Shown here piece after piece: positions 44,265 to 56,553 of a stretch of DNA of 64,000 nt. The notes under the pieces were generated by a model. It was not told the DNA's origin and ran no database searches. It saw only the letters and a list, made by a program, of their open reading frames with translations. Position 1 is the first letter of the stretch; every line of letters begins with the position of its first letter. The position numbers were made by a program, and so were the translations under genes. Source of the stretch: Larix kaempferi. Its lineage: Eukaryota > Streptophyta > Pinopsida > Pinales > Pinaceae. Location: the NCBI GenBank assembly GCA_027924585.1, contig BSBM01000753.1, positions 25,238,001 to 25,302,000 of the forward strand, written 5' to 3'.

Positions 44265-44890
44265 AAAATCCTTCCATATCTTAGTCATCTATAGCCTAAT
44301 GTCATCTCCAAATAGAATTAGGAAGAGGTATTAGTGGAATTCATTGTAGATTTGTCACTTTTTAAATGAAATGATGTCAAGTTTGTGGTAATCATTTGTA
44401 TAACTAGATATGCTCATGTTATCCCTTTTACTACTATGTTTACAACTTCAAAGGTTGTTGATTTATTCTTTAAGCATGCCATATAAGCTCCATTGACTCC
44501 CTAATCACCACATCATTGGTCACAAAAATCCCAAGTTTGTATGTTAATTTTGGCAAGATATTTTAAATTAACCTTAGTCATACATATGACCATTAGACAA
44601 ATCAGAAACACAGATTGTTAACAAGTTCTTAGAAGGGCATGTTTGAATATACAGGAGATACCAACAAATTAGATGGATGAGGTGGTTACAATTAGTTGAA
44701 TATTGTTATAATACTACACATCACTCTGTAATCAAAATGACCCCTTTTAAAGAATTATATGGCTATATCACCTAAGCATCAAGCCATTTCTAATGTTAAA
44801 GTCCCTAAAACAACTTACAGATGAAAATGAATGTCTAGCCTTTTCGGTGTCCTAAAAGACAACTTATCTATGGGTTCAACAAAAATGATG
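44265..44890 (+). pseudogene. Decayed Ty3 integrase, copy A
   Basis: Integrase core remains can be read in several frames on the + strand. The nucleotide text parallels copy B at 45035-45680, including the region encoding W-M-R-W-L-x-L-x-E-Y-x-Y-N-T-T and L-Y-G-Y. It is too damaged to hold any long frame. It is probably from a chromovirus. Confidence 0.6.
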
Positions 44891-45034
44891 AAACAAGAAT
44901 CTAACCAACATCGTTTAGAAAGCTAGTTTAGACTAGAGGTATATTGCTCTTTGTCTAACTAGAGATATGGTTGAATGAGCAATTTGTTGCACAATGCAAT
45001 AACTTGTTAACACAATAAGGTATAAAACATTTCT

Positions 45035-46140
45035 TAAGTTGACCTTCTATAGTCTAACGTCACCCCTAATTAGATGTGGGAAGAGGAATCTATCAACTTG
45101 ATCATGAATTTTTCACTCTTTAAAGGAAATTATGTTATCTTTGTGGTAATTATCAACTGTCTAATCAATGCTGCTCATTTCGTCCCTTTGAATACTAAGT
45201 TCACAACTTCAAAGTTTAATATATTCTTCAAGCATACTTATAACCTCCATGGATTCCTTGGTCACAACATAATTATAATTTAGAAAGGATACTAAGTTTG
45301 TAGGTTACTTTTGGCATTAAGTTTTCAAATTAATAGGGGACAATTTTAATATAAGCATTGCGTATCACCCTTAGATAAATGGGAAAATAGAGATAGTTAA
45401 CATGTTATTAGAGGGGTATCTTCGAATATACATGGGAGACCAGAAAATTATATGGATGAGGTGGTTGCATCTATTTGAATATTGGTATAATACTACATAT
45501 CACTTTGACATCAAAAATCGCTCGTTTAAATTAATATATGGCTATGAACACCAATCAATTAAGCAATGGGTCATTGAAAATGTTAAAGTCCATGCAACCA
45601 CTAAGACATGAAAATAAATGCAAATAATTTTCAATGTCCTCAAGGACAACTTATCTATGGAAATCAAAACGATGAAACAACAAGCTACAAACAATAACAT
45701 TGTTTAGAAGGACACTTTGAGATTGGAGATATGCTACATCCAATTACAAGGCTACAAATATATAACTCTTCAACTACCCTAGGTAAGAACAAGACTCAAC
45801 CCAAGTTTCATGGGTTGTATAGAGTGCAAAGAGGAATTGGTAATATTGCTTATGTACTATACATCTGTAACAATGGAAGACTCATTTTGTATTTTGTATT
45901 TCCTATTTAAAATAAATTGAGTAGTGAGGTGGTTACTCAGAAAAAGTTCCCTCTAACTAATGACAAGGGAAAGTTGATATTAGAACTAGATGGAATCCTT
46001 AAGGTAGATGTGGGGAATCTTGGACAAAGGTAAACCGTAAAGTACAAAATCAAATGGCAGAATCTATCAAAATAATAATTGATTTGGGAGGAAAAAGTTC
46101 ATTGGGGTCGTTGATCTTAAATTGGATCAACCAAAAGAAC
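45035..46140 (+). pseudogene. Decayed Ty3 integrase, copy B, with chromodomain-like tail
   Basis: 45074-45283 shows MNFSLFKGNYVIFVVI, AAHFVPLNTKFTTSKF and FFKHTYNLHGFLGHN, the integrase core around the first aspartate position. 45402-45611 shows LLEGYLRIYMGDQKIIWMRW and YNTTYHFDIKNRSFKLIYGY, the region after the catalytic glutamate. About 46030-46140 retains IKWQNLSK-like and W-E-E-K-like words that resemble a chromodomain. Copies A and B are head to tail about 770 bases apart, so the integrase was duplicated or two elements were joined. Confidence 0.65.
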
Positions 46141-48035
46141 ACTAGATAAAGTAGAGGTGGGATCCACTGAGGAAGTTGATTGAACCAAGTCCAATGATTG
46201 ACAAAGAATAACCAACTAAAAGAATATCAAAGACGAAGTCCACTAGTGTATCGACTAAGCTAGGGTCCACTATTGTGCATATGTTGATGACCAAGATGGA
46301 GATTAGACAAACAACTTGAATTGAAGGATTAATAGGGTGCCTTGTCAACAATAATGCATTAAAGTTAGATTGTTGTCAATGAGGGGATGTTTATGTGGTA
46401 TTTGATAATCAAGACATTTTGACTAGGTAAACATCACAATTACCAAAAAGGGGAGTCAAATCATTTGCTAATTGAACAGATGCAAGAGAAAATGAACTAT
46501 CACAATTGATTGTTGGAAATGGCCCATAAGATGGCACACTACAAGCTCAAGAGAAGTTTAGAAAGTATTAATGCTACCTAAATTTCTTAATGATACTTTA
46601 AGACATTTCTAGAATATGCAAGATTTAGACAAACTGTAGTTGACATTAACCTCAATGAAAAGCAATAAGTAGAATTGAAGACATTGCAAAATGGTTGAAT
46701 TCTATCATAGAACTTATCTTAAATTAATGAGTATTGAGAAGTAGTATGTATTTTTATTTATAATAGCTAAAAAAAACTATGTATTTTATTTATAAGAGAA
46801 GTGAGATGCTCTCACATGAGATATGTTTGCTTTATTTTTGCACATATATGCATATGATAGTATCATTGAAGTAAAAATGGAAAATTCACTTTCCATCTTT
46901 AATGTCAAAAGGAGAAAAATAAAACCAATACAAAAATAAATAAATTAAAACAAATCCATCTTACATCGTGATCTTTTATACATCAATATGTTTACACTTA
47001 TCTTTTGATGCTTAAAAATAGAAATTGAAATAAATCTACATTAACTAATAACTAATACCTTGATATGTTTTATTACATAATTGAATTTATTTTATAAATA
47101 TTTGATTTGAAAAATATTACTTGTTTATTTTTTTATAAAATTATTTTTATATTTATTTAAAACTAATTAAACTCATAGCAAAGAAGAATGAGTACAATAA
47201 AATTAGTACAAGATATTAGTATTGTAAAAATAAAATAAATAAATCAACCCAACCAAATATTCACTAACGACATTTCACAGCATTTCTTTTCTTGTAGGTA
47301 ATTTACAGAGTGATTATATTAAGACATAATATTTTAGACTTCCAAGTTCCACTCAAAAGCTTAGATTTGTTCTCTCTATAGATATAGAAATGCAATTGAA
47401 GGACTACACATTGGCCTGCTTTGCTTGTTCTATAAGTAAAGCATCTAGAGGGCCTTGGGGGCCAAACTTTGTATTAGAGGATCATTTTAAATAAAAGCTT
47501 TACATTGAACAGCGGATCATTTTCCAATGAAAAAAAACATGTGTTGCCAATAGAGAGGATTAAAGGTGTACTTTCCACTTATCCTCAGATTTTTTATTTT
47601 TTTTATAAAGTGGAGTTTCAAAATAAACAAACTAAAACTTCTCTTAAAAAACCATTTCTAAAAATTAAAATCACACAAAACTTAGAAAACAACGAACACA
47701 TAGGCCCGACCTTCCCTTGTGCTCACAAAAAGATTCCCTTATATACTAAAATAAAAAAACAACCAGACACAATAATTGATCTCCCATGTACATCATTCAA
47801 TGAAAAAATAAAACTAACACATGGAATTATTCAATACCATACTACACATTTATGGTAGATTCAAAACCATACTACACAATTATAACAATATTTTATTACT
47901 AACACAACTTAATATTAATAACATAACAACTTAATATTAATAGGTAACAAGTTATGTCAACTTAATACCCATAGGTAACAAGTTATGTTTTACTTGTACG
48001 CCATGCATGCTTAGTTGTAATTATCTATGGCGTAT
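46141..48035. other. Loop region, AT-rich, no gene recognised
   Basis: Possibly the 3' flank of the decayed Ty3 element (46141-46700), then AT-rich sequence. A 117-codon frame (47505-47858) is lysine/asparagine-rich with no recognisable motif. Confidence 0.35.
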
Positions 48036-48039
48036 GCTT

Positions 48040-48373
48040 TAACTACTTGTTATCTTCTTTAATTAAATGGATTGTGTGTCACTACCTATTGCCCATGCAT
48101 GAGCTACAATTTATTTATGCATCACTACCTATTACCAGTTATGTTTTTATATTTTTTTTTCTTATAATTGTTTATTTGGAATTTTGAACATGAAACCCAT
48201 AAAATAGCTACTTGTTACCTTCTTCAGTTAAATGGATTGTGTGTCACTACCTATTACCCATGCATGAGCTACAAGTTATTCATGCATCACTACCTATTAC
48301 CAGTTATGTTTTTATATTTCTTTTTTCTTATAATTGTTTATTTGGAATTTTGAACATGAGACCCATAAAATCA
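48040..48373. repeat. 164-bp tandem duplication
   Basis: GGATTGTGTGTCACTACCTA starts at 48069 and again at 48233. The two 164-base units are nearly identical, down to the T-run and GGAATTTTGAACATGA end. Confidence 0.88.
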
Positions 48374-51300
48374 ATTTGGACAATACACTTGTCCCATCCT
48401 CCTTCAATCTAGGAGAGGGAGATAGATGGTATTCCACCCCAAATTCTAAGATATAAAAACCTATTGGTGTAAATTTTGTTTCACGACTATATTACCCTAT
48501 CAAAACCAAACCACACAACCTGCTTAATAAAAACTAAAATACACAATAAACTCTACCAATGTACTACCAGCTTAAAATAAAAATAAATATACAGATGAAT
48601 TTAAAAGAAAAATCAAACCATCATTGCATTCCTCAACCAACTATTGAGAAATTTGCAAAAAGTTTTATATATTACTTGAATCATAAATAAACAAGTATTA
48701 ACAAAAGTTACCTAACGTAAATCAACATAATGTCCATGAAGTACCATTATTAGAACTGATATAATCGTTTAAAAAAAAACCACTTTATATTGCTTCCCTC
48801 CAAAATATAAATTTCCAAATATCGCTTAAAACTAAAACGGATGGTATAGACACCAATATAAGATCTATATCATATTCAATTTTGGAAATATCGCATAAAA
48901 CTACAATGGTTGGTATAAACAACAATATAAGATTTATATCATGTTTTTTCTTGCAGAAACCACCACGAAAAGATATTGCAATGTAACAGCTTCAAAACAT
49001 CTAAAATACCGAGTTATTACAAAAATATAAAATAACCATCCTTGTAGAAACTGCTCGAATATAAATATAGATATCATGAAGGCGACCTGATATTGTTTAC
49101 TCAAAGCAAACAAGTGAATATGCAGATCGTATTGTAAATGTATTCCATCCGATATGTGCAACAATTTTCCTCGCTCATTAAACAGGGCTCATCATTAAGG
49201 CTCTTATTTAAACAGGACTCTTTCAACCAGGGCTACTATTTCGATAGGGCTATTTCAACCAAGGCTCTTTATAAAGCTACTGTTCTAAGATAAGGTTATA
49301 CTACATCCTGATATCCTGTTTTGCCCTCCTGGTACTAGTCCAATGCGGTAGAATGGGTTTAATTGGGAATGCGGCGATGCAAGAATGGGGGTTAAATGGC
49401 GGGATGCACGAGAGGTATAATGGCGAGGCATGTATGCGGGTAGTCAGCTCTATAACCGGGGGAGTATAGATTGAGATAATGGGGAGAGCCCAGATATATC
49501 AGGGAGTTAGGTGGGGTCGATCGCGAATTAATCGAAATGAAAAGACTCATTCAAAACCACCACAAATAAGTTTTCACTTTCCAGTAGAAATTTAGAACAT
49601 CTAAAATGCCTAATTTATAACAATGTCAATTTACCAATCCTTGTAGAAACTACTAAAATATGCATATAAATATAAAAAACATAAGCGCCTAGTAGGTAGA
49701 AGATGTCCACTTATACTATGGCAACCAGATATTGTTTACCTCAAAGGAAAACAAGTGAAAAAATAGATCGTACTGAAATAAACCCGCTCCATTCTATCTG
49801 TAAAACAGTTCTCCTTCTTTATTCCAAACTGCAACAACATGGTTTAATGGCGATATGACTGAAACATAGCCGCTCTCATTCATCCTAATCTCATTTGTTG
49901 TGAACATTTTATACCTTTCATATTTTCTCAATCGTCTCACCTCTTGGTCCTTACTTAGTATTTCCACTGGATACCATTCAACTTCACTTCCATCCTGTGA
50001 TATCCCTCCTTATTTTCCCTTTATTATTATGTAAAATATGCTTGGAATGACTCCGGCACACGACGCCAAACGATTCACAGTGTTAAAACAAAACCCCACC
50101 ATCTAGCAATTGTCATAAGCTAACCATTTACACTACGTTAGTACTATGAAATCTTTATTACTTTTGGTCGGGTGGACACCTACAAGATATATATATATTT
50201 GGTACCCTTAAGAAGAGAAAAGATATATATATATATATATATGTAAGATATTATTTATAATATCTTGTAGGCAATTTTTACATCTTTAAGTTATTATTAA
50301 CTTAATGGAATAACACATACGGAAGTGTTATAACAAAAAACATTATAGATATATGGAGTAATTAAAAATAAAGAAGATGCAACTACTTGAGTAGATTTAT
50401 CTTCCTCTACAAATGGCGCGCTCCATTCACTAGAATAGTAGTATTAATGGCAAATGACACCTCGTCACTACAGTTTTCTACTAACCATCGTGGAGCCTCC
50501 TTATCATTACCATTTGTCTTCTCCTTCTGGAGAACTAGAACTCCCTGAGGACGTGATATGCCCGAGGAAGGGGTTATCATCTATTTAATAATCAAAATTC
50601 TAAGGAAGGGGGGAGGAAGTAAGGGAAGACCTGGCTAGTAGAAAGGAGGAAAAACTCACCGAGACTGTCTAGGATTGAGTGGTAGCTTAGTTACAGCCAT
50701 TGATGGTGAATCGAGGAGCCTACGGGAGAGCAGTCACTGGATAGCGAAAATCTGGTAAAATCTATGCAATTTGTCTATTAGATCTCTTTGAGGTTAATCG
50801 GCGAAATTTGTGGTAAGAGATTTGCTTTTATTTAGATCTCTGAAAGGGGGAATCCATGAAAGGAAAAAAATTATACTCTGCTATGGATTTTACGGTCCTC
50901 AGTTTTGGGTATGGTACTTATGTCGTCGTTTGATACAGAGTTAGGGAGTCCTTTCCTTTGGTAATGCATACAGAGGTTTTTGGTAAGTAATTGGGAGAGG
51001 ACGGCTCAAGGAAGCCCGATCCCTCTACTTCTATATTTTGTTTGGTAATCACTTAGAGAAAGGGAAGTCATGATTTTTAACATCTCTGCAATTTCAGACT
51101 TTTAGAGGAAGCCAATAGCTCTATCCTTTAAAGCTACACGGAATGTGTAGATCCCTGAGCTATATAATTCGGGATATGATTTTCCTTGCCTATTCAGTTT
51201 ATTGGATGAAAATACTAGATCTATCCTAAAGGTATAGATCTGCTCATGCATTCTCTGTTATATTTTGAAATATAGTGATTATCTCATTTCCAGATCTGAT

Positions 51301-52034
51301 TTTGTCATGCTAAAATGTATTACATCGCTTAGATAGTTCCGATGGTTATGATGAATGTAAGATTGTGGATCTCTATTCTGTATGGTGCAAAATCGTGTTA
51401 TGCTGGCTCGGTTGTATACCGATTTCATCATAGATCTCGGTGCTTCTAGATCTTATTATTAATTAGATATGTTGATAAGAAAACCATTAGAGTTATCGTT
51501 CAGGAAAAATGGTTCGTGCTCAGTTTTTTTTTAGGCAATGATCGGATGGGACAATCCGTCTGGCCGATCTAGTTTTTAGTTATCGATTATCATGCATACA
51601 TGAATGATATCCATGTAATAGGTGTATAACAGCAATTAAATTGGGTTATGTCCTTTTTTTTTATTCCCATTGTTGCTGCCTAGTGATGTAGGCATCCGAT
51701 TTTACCGTACTGATGATTTATAGATCGCAGCGATCTAGATGGATGCCTGCCCTTCTAATCTCTATCGAATCTCACTATCGTCGTATTACATTCGGAGATT
51801 AGATCTGGTAGAACGTGAACTTTGAAATCATATTGGGGTTGCTTGATGAAGCCATATGAGGTCCTGCTTATAAGACTATAATTCCAGTTTAAATCGAAAT
51901 GGGGTTCGTTTATTAAACCTGCTAGAATGAAGCCGTCTAAGGTTCTGTTTATATGATTATGAAGTTTTGAGATTGAAATCGTAGATCTGTGTTCTACAGG
52001 ATCTTGATTGCTCTTTTGAAATCGTGGCTACCTT
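48374..52034. other. Loop region with diverged local duplication, no gene recognised
   Basis: Segments at about 48940-49170 and 49555-49800 are diverged copies (CATCTAAAAT, ATCCTTGTAGAAACT, GATATTGTTTAC and CAAACAAGTGAA-like landmarks in the same order). 50185-50245 is an AT dinucleotide run. From about 50450 the composition becomes balanced and T-rich with GATCT words, in the style of a plant 5' UTR or leader intron, but no exon or known gene could be fixed. Confidence 0.4.
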
Positions 52035-52439
52035 CTCTGTTCTGATTGTCGAATTGGGTAGATCTATTCTCATATAAATTGCCGAGCCATATTTCTGTCA
52101 ATACAAATCTTAGTGCTCTGTTCTGATTGTCGAATTGGGTAGATCTATTCTCATATAAATTGCCGAGCCATATTTATGTCAATACAAATCTTAGTGCTTT
52201 GTTCTGATTGTCGAATTGGGTAGATCTATTCTCATATAAATTGCCGAGCCATATTTCTGTCAATACAAATCTTAGTGCTCTGTTCTGATTGTCGAATTGG
52301 GTAGATCTATTCTCATATAAATTTCTGAGCCATATTTCTGCCAATAGAAATCTTAGTGCTCTGTTCTGATTGTCAAATTGGGTAGATCTATTCTCATATA
52401 AATTTCTGAGCCATATTTTCTGTCAATAGAAGTTTACAC
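52035..52439. repeat. 81-bp tandem array, five units
   Basis: Unit starts CTCTGTTCTGATTGTCGAAT at 52035, 52116, 52197, 52278 and 52359: exact 81-base spacing throughout. Units 1-4 are almost identical and unit 5 has a few changes, so the array is recent relative to its surroundings. It carries no long frame. Confidence 0.93.
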
Positions 52440-54290
52440 TCTATTTCTAATGAAGAAACATTGGATCAGTCTCAATTGCACCTTCAATTACTTCCTGGCA
52501 ATAGAAGTCCCGTACTCTGTTCAGGATGAAGAAATTGTAAATCTGTCCCCATCATGCATTCTCATTCATGGTTTGATCATTAGATCGTTTGTATTCTGTG
52601 TATAAGGAGGCGTCCGTGTATTGTTCCCCCATAAGTTTTACATGTATTCGACAGTCAAGTTAGTATTGATTATACGACTGATTGACCACCTGTAGAGTAT
52701 TGTAGTGTATTTGTTTAAAGCGTAATTCAAGAATGTATACCACAGTCATTCACCATTTATTTTATAACTGTCAATTACTTATGACTTATGGATCTCCAAC
52801 GTAACCATGCAATTTGTTGAGTAAGGCGTAATCCACGAATGTATGCCACAGTCATTTAGCATTTATTTCATAAATTTTCGACTTCCAGTTAGTTCTGTAT
52901 TCTATTGGTCATTGATTGAAATCTAGCAATCGCCCTGATGGAGGCATGAATCACGGGATACCTGTCCCACTTGTGCTCGGAAGAGGTATCCCATACTTCA
53001 TCCCAACACCTCGGCTGTTGACCATTGTTTTCATACGGTCGCCAGTGCTTAGTAGTTATCAATTTATAGATTATGTTTCCCAACCATTAGAATAGATATG
53101 TGTGTGTTGTGATGGAAACTATAAATCCTGCTTTCGAATACTTCTATTTTGATAATTATAAAGTCAGAAGAAATCTTGAGAATGGTTGTTATTATGATGG
53201 AATGAAACCGGAAATGAGTCATGAGAATGGTTTTATTTTAATTTGAAAATGATAATGTTAAAAGAAATATTTAAGATGGCATATCTCCTGCTAAGTGATA
53301 CTTTTCTCTTAGATCTGAATTGGCAGACATCTGCGGCTAAGTGATAACTATTTTTTTTTACGAATATTCGAAAGTAGAACCTGTAAGATATCTATGCTGG
53401 CTGTAGTTATAAACTACACTAATGGTGTGGGATTTGTACTAAGGCCAGAGCTTGTGGAGACATAACAAATATAGAGAAAGTTCTCTGTGAAGGTGTAAGT
53501 TACATCGACGAATGTCGCAAAAGAAAATAATCTCAGAGAGATAAACTGTAAGAGCAACAATGAAGTTGCGAGGATGTAATTTTTGGAATAAATATTACAT
53601 GATGCAACAACGGTTGGTGGACGTAGCCCAAAGAGTTGGGTGAACCACATGAAATTGGTGTCTCCTTCTAATGTGTCCTTACTTGATTAAATTGTCCTAA
53701 GATATTGTGATGGTGTTGTCGTTTACATCAATACTTGACTAGGTGATTGGTAAGACATGAGTTATAGATAATCTTTGTATTAATCATGAAAGGTATGTTG
53801 TGTTTTAAGTATATTCATGTTTTACAATAATGTGTTGAATGATTCAAATAAACTAGTGTCACTATACAGTATGTGGTTATTAAAGAGATTTTTTATAGAA
53901 GCATATCACTATTATGAAGTTCACTTATATGTAATCGTTCGAAGGAGATAAAGGGATTGTGAAAACTTTACTTGTTTACATTGGTAGCTTGCTATCGATG
54001 GAATGTGGACTAAGAGTTAGTAGGAGTAACAAAATAAAGTGTTATAAGGGTAATTTAAATATTGAGCAAGCAATGAAGCAAATTATCAAAGTTTCTTATG
54101 AGTATAGCCATAAAATCTAAGTAGTAATATTGGCAAACTTCCATAAATACTAACTAAATTGTAGTAGGGGATGTTACACATCCTATGTGTAAATTTCCCA
54201 AAGACGAAAAGCTTTTGGATCCACAAGAACTATGAGCCCTTCCCTGCAACAGGTAAGCCGTCACACTCAATGAAATCAAAGGTGTCACGT
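52440..54290. other. Loop region, no gene recognised
   Basis: Non-coding, T-rich. A diffuse repeat of about 110 bases is suggested by recurring CGTAATTCA/CGTAATCCA...GAATGTATACCACAGTCATT at about 52720 and 52827. Nothing else was seen. Confidence 0.35.
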
Positions 54291-54334
54291 GATAGGCAGC
54301 CATTACATGACTGATCAATGCCCCCAAAGCCCCA

Positions 54335-54400
54335 TTACCTCCTCCCCATATTTCTCATATGTTTCCCTTGACAGAGCATACAATAATGTATCAGAATTGA
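54335..54400 (-). pseudogene. Possible third exon of the dioxygenase fragment
   Basis: On the minus strand, TLLYALSRETYEKYGEEVMG can be read. This resembles the helix that follows the DIOX_N domain in plant 2-oxoglutarate dioxygenases (pattern T-x-x-x-Y-S-x-E-x-x-x-L). It lies where the next exon would be expected after the donor at 54515. Weak evidence on its own. Confidence 0.35.
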
Positions 54401-54456
54401 TGCAAGCCCATTATCAAGGTTTCAAATATCACACACAGAGCATATGGGTGTACAGA

Positions 54457-54549
54457 GTTGTACCTGTATGTGGAGAGTGTTTTAGGCCAGTGCTCAATTG
54501 CTTTGCGAGTTGTACCTGTATGTGGAGAGTGTTTTAGGCCAGTGCTCAA
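54457..54549. repeat. 52-bp tandem duplication over an exon end
   Basis: GTTGTACCTGTATGTGGAGA and the following 21 bases appear at 54457 and 54509 without change. It duplicates the 3' end of exon 2 of the dioxygenase fragment together with its splice donor. Confidence 0.88.
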
Positions 54550-54990
54550 CTACTTTGGCCCACTCTGTAGAAATATAATGAACAAGAGTATCCACCCAAT
54601 CCAGGACTGTGTCATCAGAGATGTCAAAGAACCGGCCATAGGCTTCGAGCATTAGAGTACCAGGCCTCACAGGGCACTATTTCCGTTTCTCTTCTAATGA
54701 AAGTTCAAAGAACTCCAGTGAAACCCGTTTTACACTATCCAGCAATGACAGAGGTATGCCACAATATATTATCTTCAAAACAATTGAAAACCCATGAAAT
54801 CAGAAGGCCAACAATAACGGAGTTGGTTGGATAATCGACACAGAAATGAAAAAGAAAAGCCAAAATAGATATCGCCATCGTACCTTAAAGAAACCCCATT
54901 CCTGGGATGCTTGGGCTATTTGGGTCACAGTCTTGAAGCATTGATCGATGTCTTCCAGGCCTGCTAGATTGATGAAAGGGAATAGGTAGC
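54516..54990 (-). pseudogene. 2-oxoglutarate/Fe(II) dioxygenase gene fragment (SRG1-like), two exons
   Basis: Minus strand. Exon 1 (visible about 54983-54894) reads FPFINLAGLEDIDQCFKTVT then QIAQASQEWGFFK, the DIOX_N start of plant 2-oxoglutarate dioxygenases. An intron of 121 bases (54893-54773) has GT...AG ends. Exon 2 (54772-54516) starts with a damaged form of the usual I-x-N-H-G-I-P block and continues SLLDSVKRVSLEFFELSLEE, a stop, PGTLMLEAYGRFFD, TVLDWVDTLVHYIS and HWPKTLSTYR, then a GT donor at 54515. The intron phase matches the family. It is N-terminal only: the iron-binding H-x-D...H core is absent. It lies within the fold-back loop next to the right palindrome array, so it may be captured host DNA. 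Confidence 0.78.
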
Positions 54991-55019
54991 CATTACAGGA
55001 CTAAACAATGCCCCCAAAT

Positions 55020-55286
55020 CCAACCAAGGCGGGTTTACAAATTTCAAAATCACAATTTCAGCGGGTTTACAATTTCAAATTTGAAATGAGGATGCCAATA
55101 ATGCTGACCATACTGGGATGGGGTTCCGTAGGATTGTGGTGATGGACATTGAGCATGGGCATGACCCATGGGCAACTGCTCCAACAAACGCTGGAGAATT
55201 TTCAGGTAAAATATTATACGAACGGACTTACGGAGGACTCAAGCTATGTCAGAGCCCCGCAACAGCATTACGTAGGACTCAGGCTA
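55020..55286. other. Loop region between gene fragment and palindrome array
   Basis: No recognised homology. A short repeat GCGGGTTTACAA-ATTTCAAA occurs twice at about 55028 and 55061. An open frame from 55118 runs into the palindrome array and is not a gene. Confidence 0.3.
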
Positions 55287-56018
55287 TGGATACGGAAGCT
55301 TCCGCATATGTGCATATACGGACGTATGCGCATATACGGAAGCTTCCGCATATGTGCATATACGGACGTATGCGCATATACGGAAGCTTCCGCATATGCG
55401 CATATACGAAAGCTTCCATATATGCGCATATACAGAAAACCTATGGAAGCTTCCGTATATGCGCATGTACGGAAGCTTCTGTAAGCGCTCTGTATATGCG
55501 CATATACGGAAGCTTCCGTATATGCACATATGCGAAAGCTTACAGATACGGAAGCTACGCATATACGGAAGCTTCCATATATGCGCATATACGGAACGCT
55601 TTCGTAAGCTTATGTGTATTCCCTGCTTCTGTATATGCGCATATACATAAGCTTACGAAAGCTTCCAAAAGCTGCGCATATACGGAAGCTTCTGTATATG
55701 CGCATATACGGAAGTTGGGATATACAGAAGCTTCTGTATATGTGCAGCTTCCATATATGCACAGCTTCTGTATATGCCTAGCTTCCGTATATGCACATAT
55801 ATGGAAGCTTCCGTATATGTGCATCTTCTGTATATGCCCAACTTATGTATATGCGCATATACGGAAGCTTAAGTAGGCGTTCCGTATATGCACATATACG
55901 GAAGCTTCTGTATATGCGCATATATGGAAGCTTTTGTAAGCTTCTATACAAAAGCTTCCATATATGCGCATATACGGAAGCAACGCATATACGGAAGCTT
56001 CTGTATATGTGCATATGA
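55287..56018. repeat. HindIII-centred palindrome array, right
   Basis: About twenty AAGCTT-centred palindromes of the same family as 41828-43346, again linked by TATGCGCATATAC-type joints and with the CATATACGGAACGC secondary motif. It is half as long as the left array. Long frames on both strands are artefacts. Confidence 0.92.
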
Positions 56019-56553
56019 AACATGCAGGAATTAAATGAAATTATTCAGCTTGCCACTTGTCCGACATGCGAGCTGGGAACTAACTTTTATCTTAGCCGCG
56101 GGATCCCTTCGTCCCCTCATTCAAACGATTCCAGAACTCTGCAGACGACTACTGTGGTGTTTATTCCCAGGGCCTCACGGTGGGAAGAGGCCCTGATTAT
56201 GGATGTAGTCATGGTTGATATTCGAAAGAAATGAGGGGCGACTCTGCAGAAGCTGAGAGTAAAATGAGGTTTGGTCATTGTTGCAGACATGGTGGGGCTG
56301 GGAATTTGCAGACATAAATCGAAGCATTTCTTAGTTCGAAGTTGAGTTCTTGGACAGGTTAAGGTTTTTTTTGTTCATCCTCATGCCAACCTATCTACTT
56401 ACAGTCTTGTAAGGCTTGTGCCATATAGGCTCTTTTGGCACTAAGCCCTAAAAATCAATAGGCCTGGTATCGTGCTTCTAGAGCCAAAAGATAACAAAAA
56501 AAAGGATAGTAGTACACACAAATATAGATGTGTATGTCCAACCACCCCACCTT
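56019..56553. other. Extra segment between right array and right arm
   Basis: 535 bases with no counterpart on the left, where the array touches the arm directly (junction text TTATCTTGGTAT). Balanced composition; a 70-codon frame (56022-56234) is not recognised. It is either an insertion on the right or the original sequence lost on the left. Confidence 0.5.

Larger units (their letters stand above)
54292..55019. repeat. Direct repeat flanking the dioxygenase fragment
   Basis: ATAGGCAGCCATTACATGAC followed by TGATCAATGCCCCCAAA (54292-54328) and a near copy at 54982-55018 (ATAGGTAGCCATTACAGGAC then TAAACAATGCCCCCAAA) match at about 33 of 37 positions and bracket the gene fragment, 690 bases apart. 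Confidence 0.75.

Noticed and set aside
50450-52030. 5' UTR or leader intron of a host gene (ubiquitin-like style)
   Set aside because: Composition and GATCT words are suggestive, but no exon, start codon context or downstream coding sequence could be supported.
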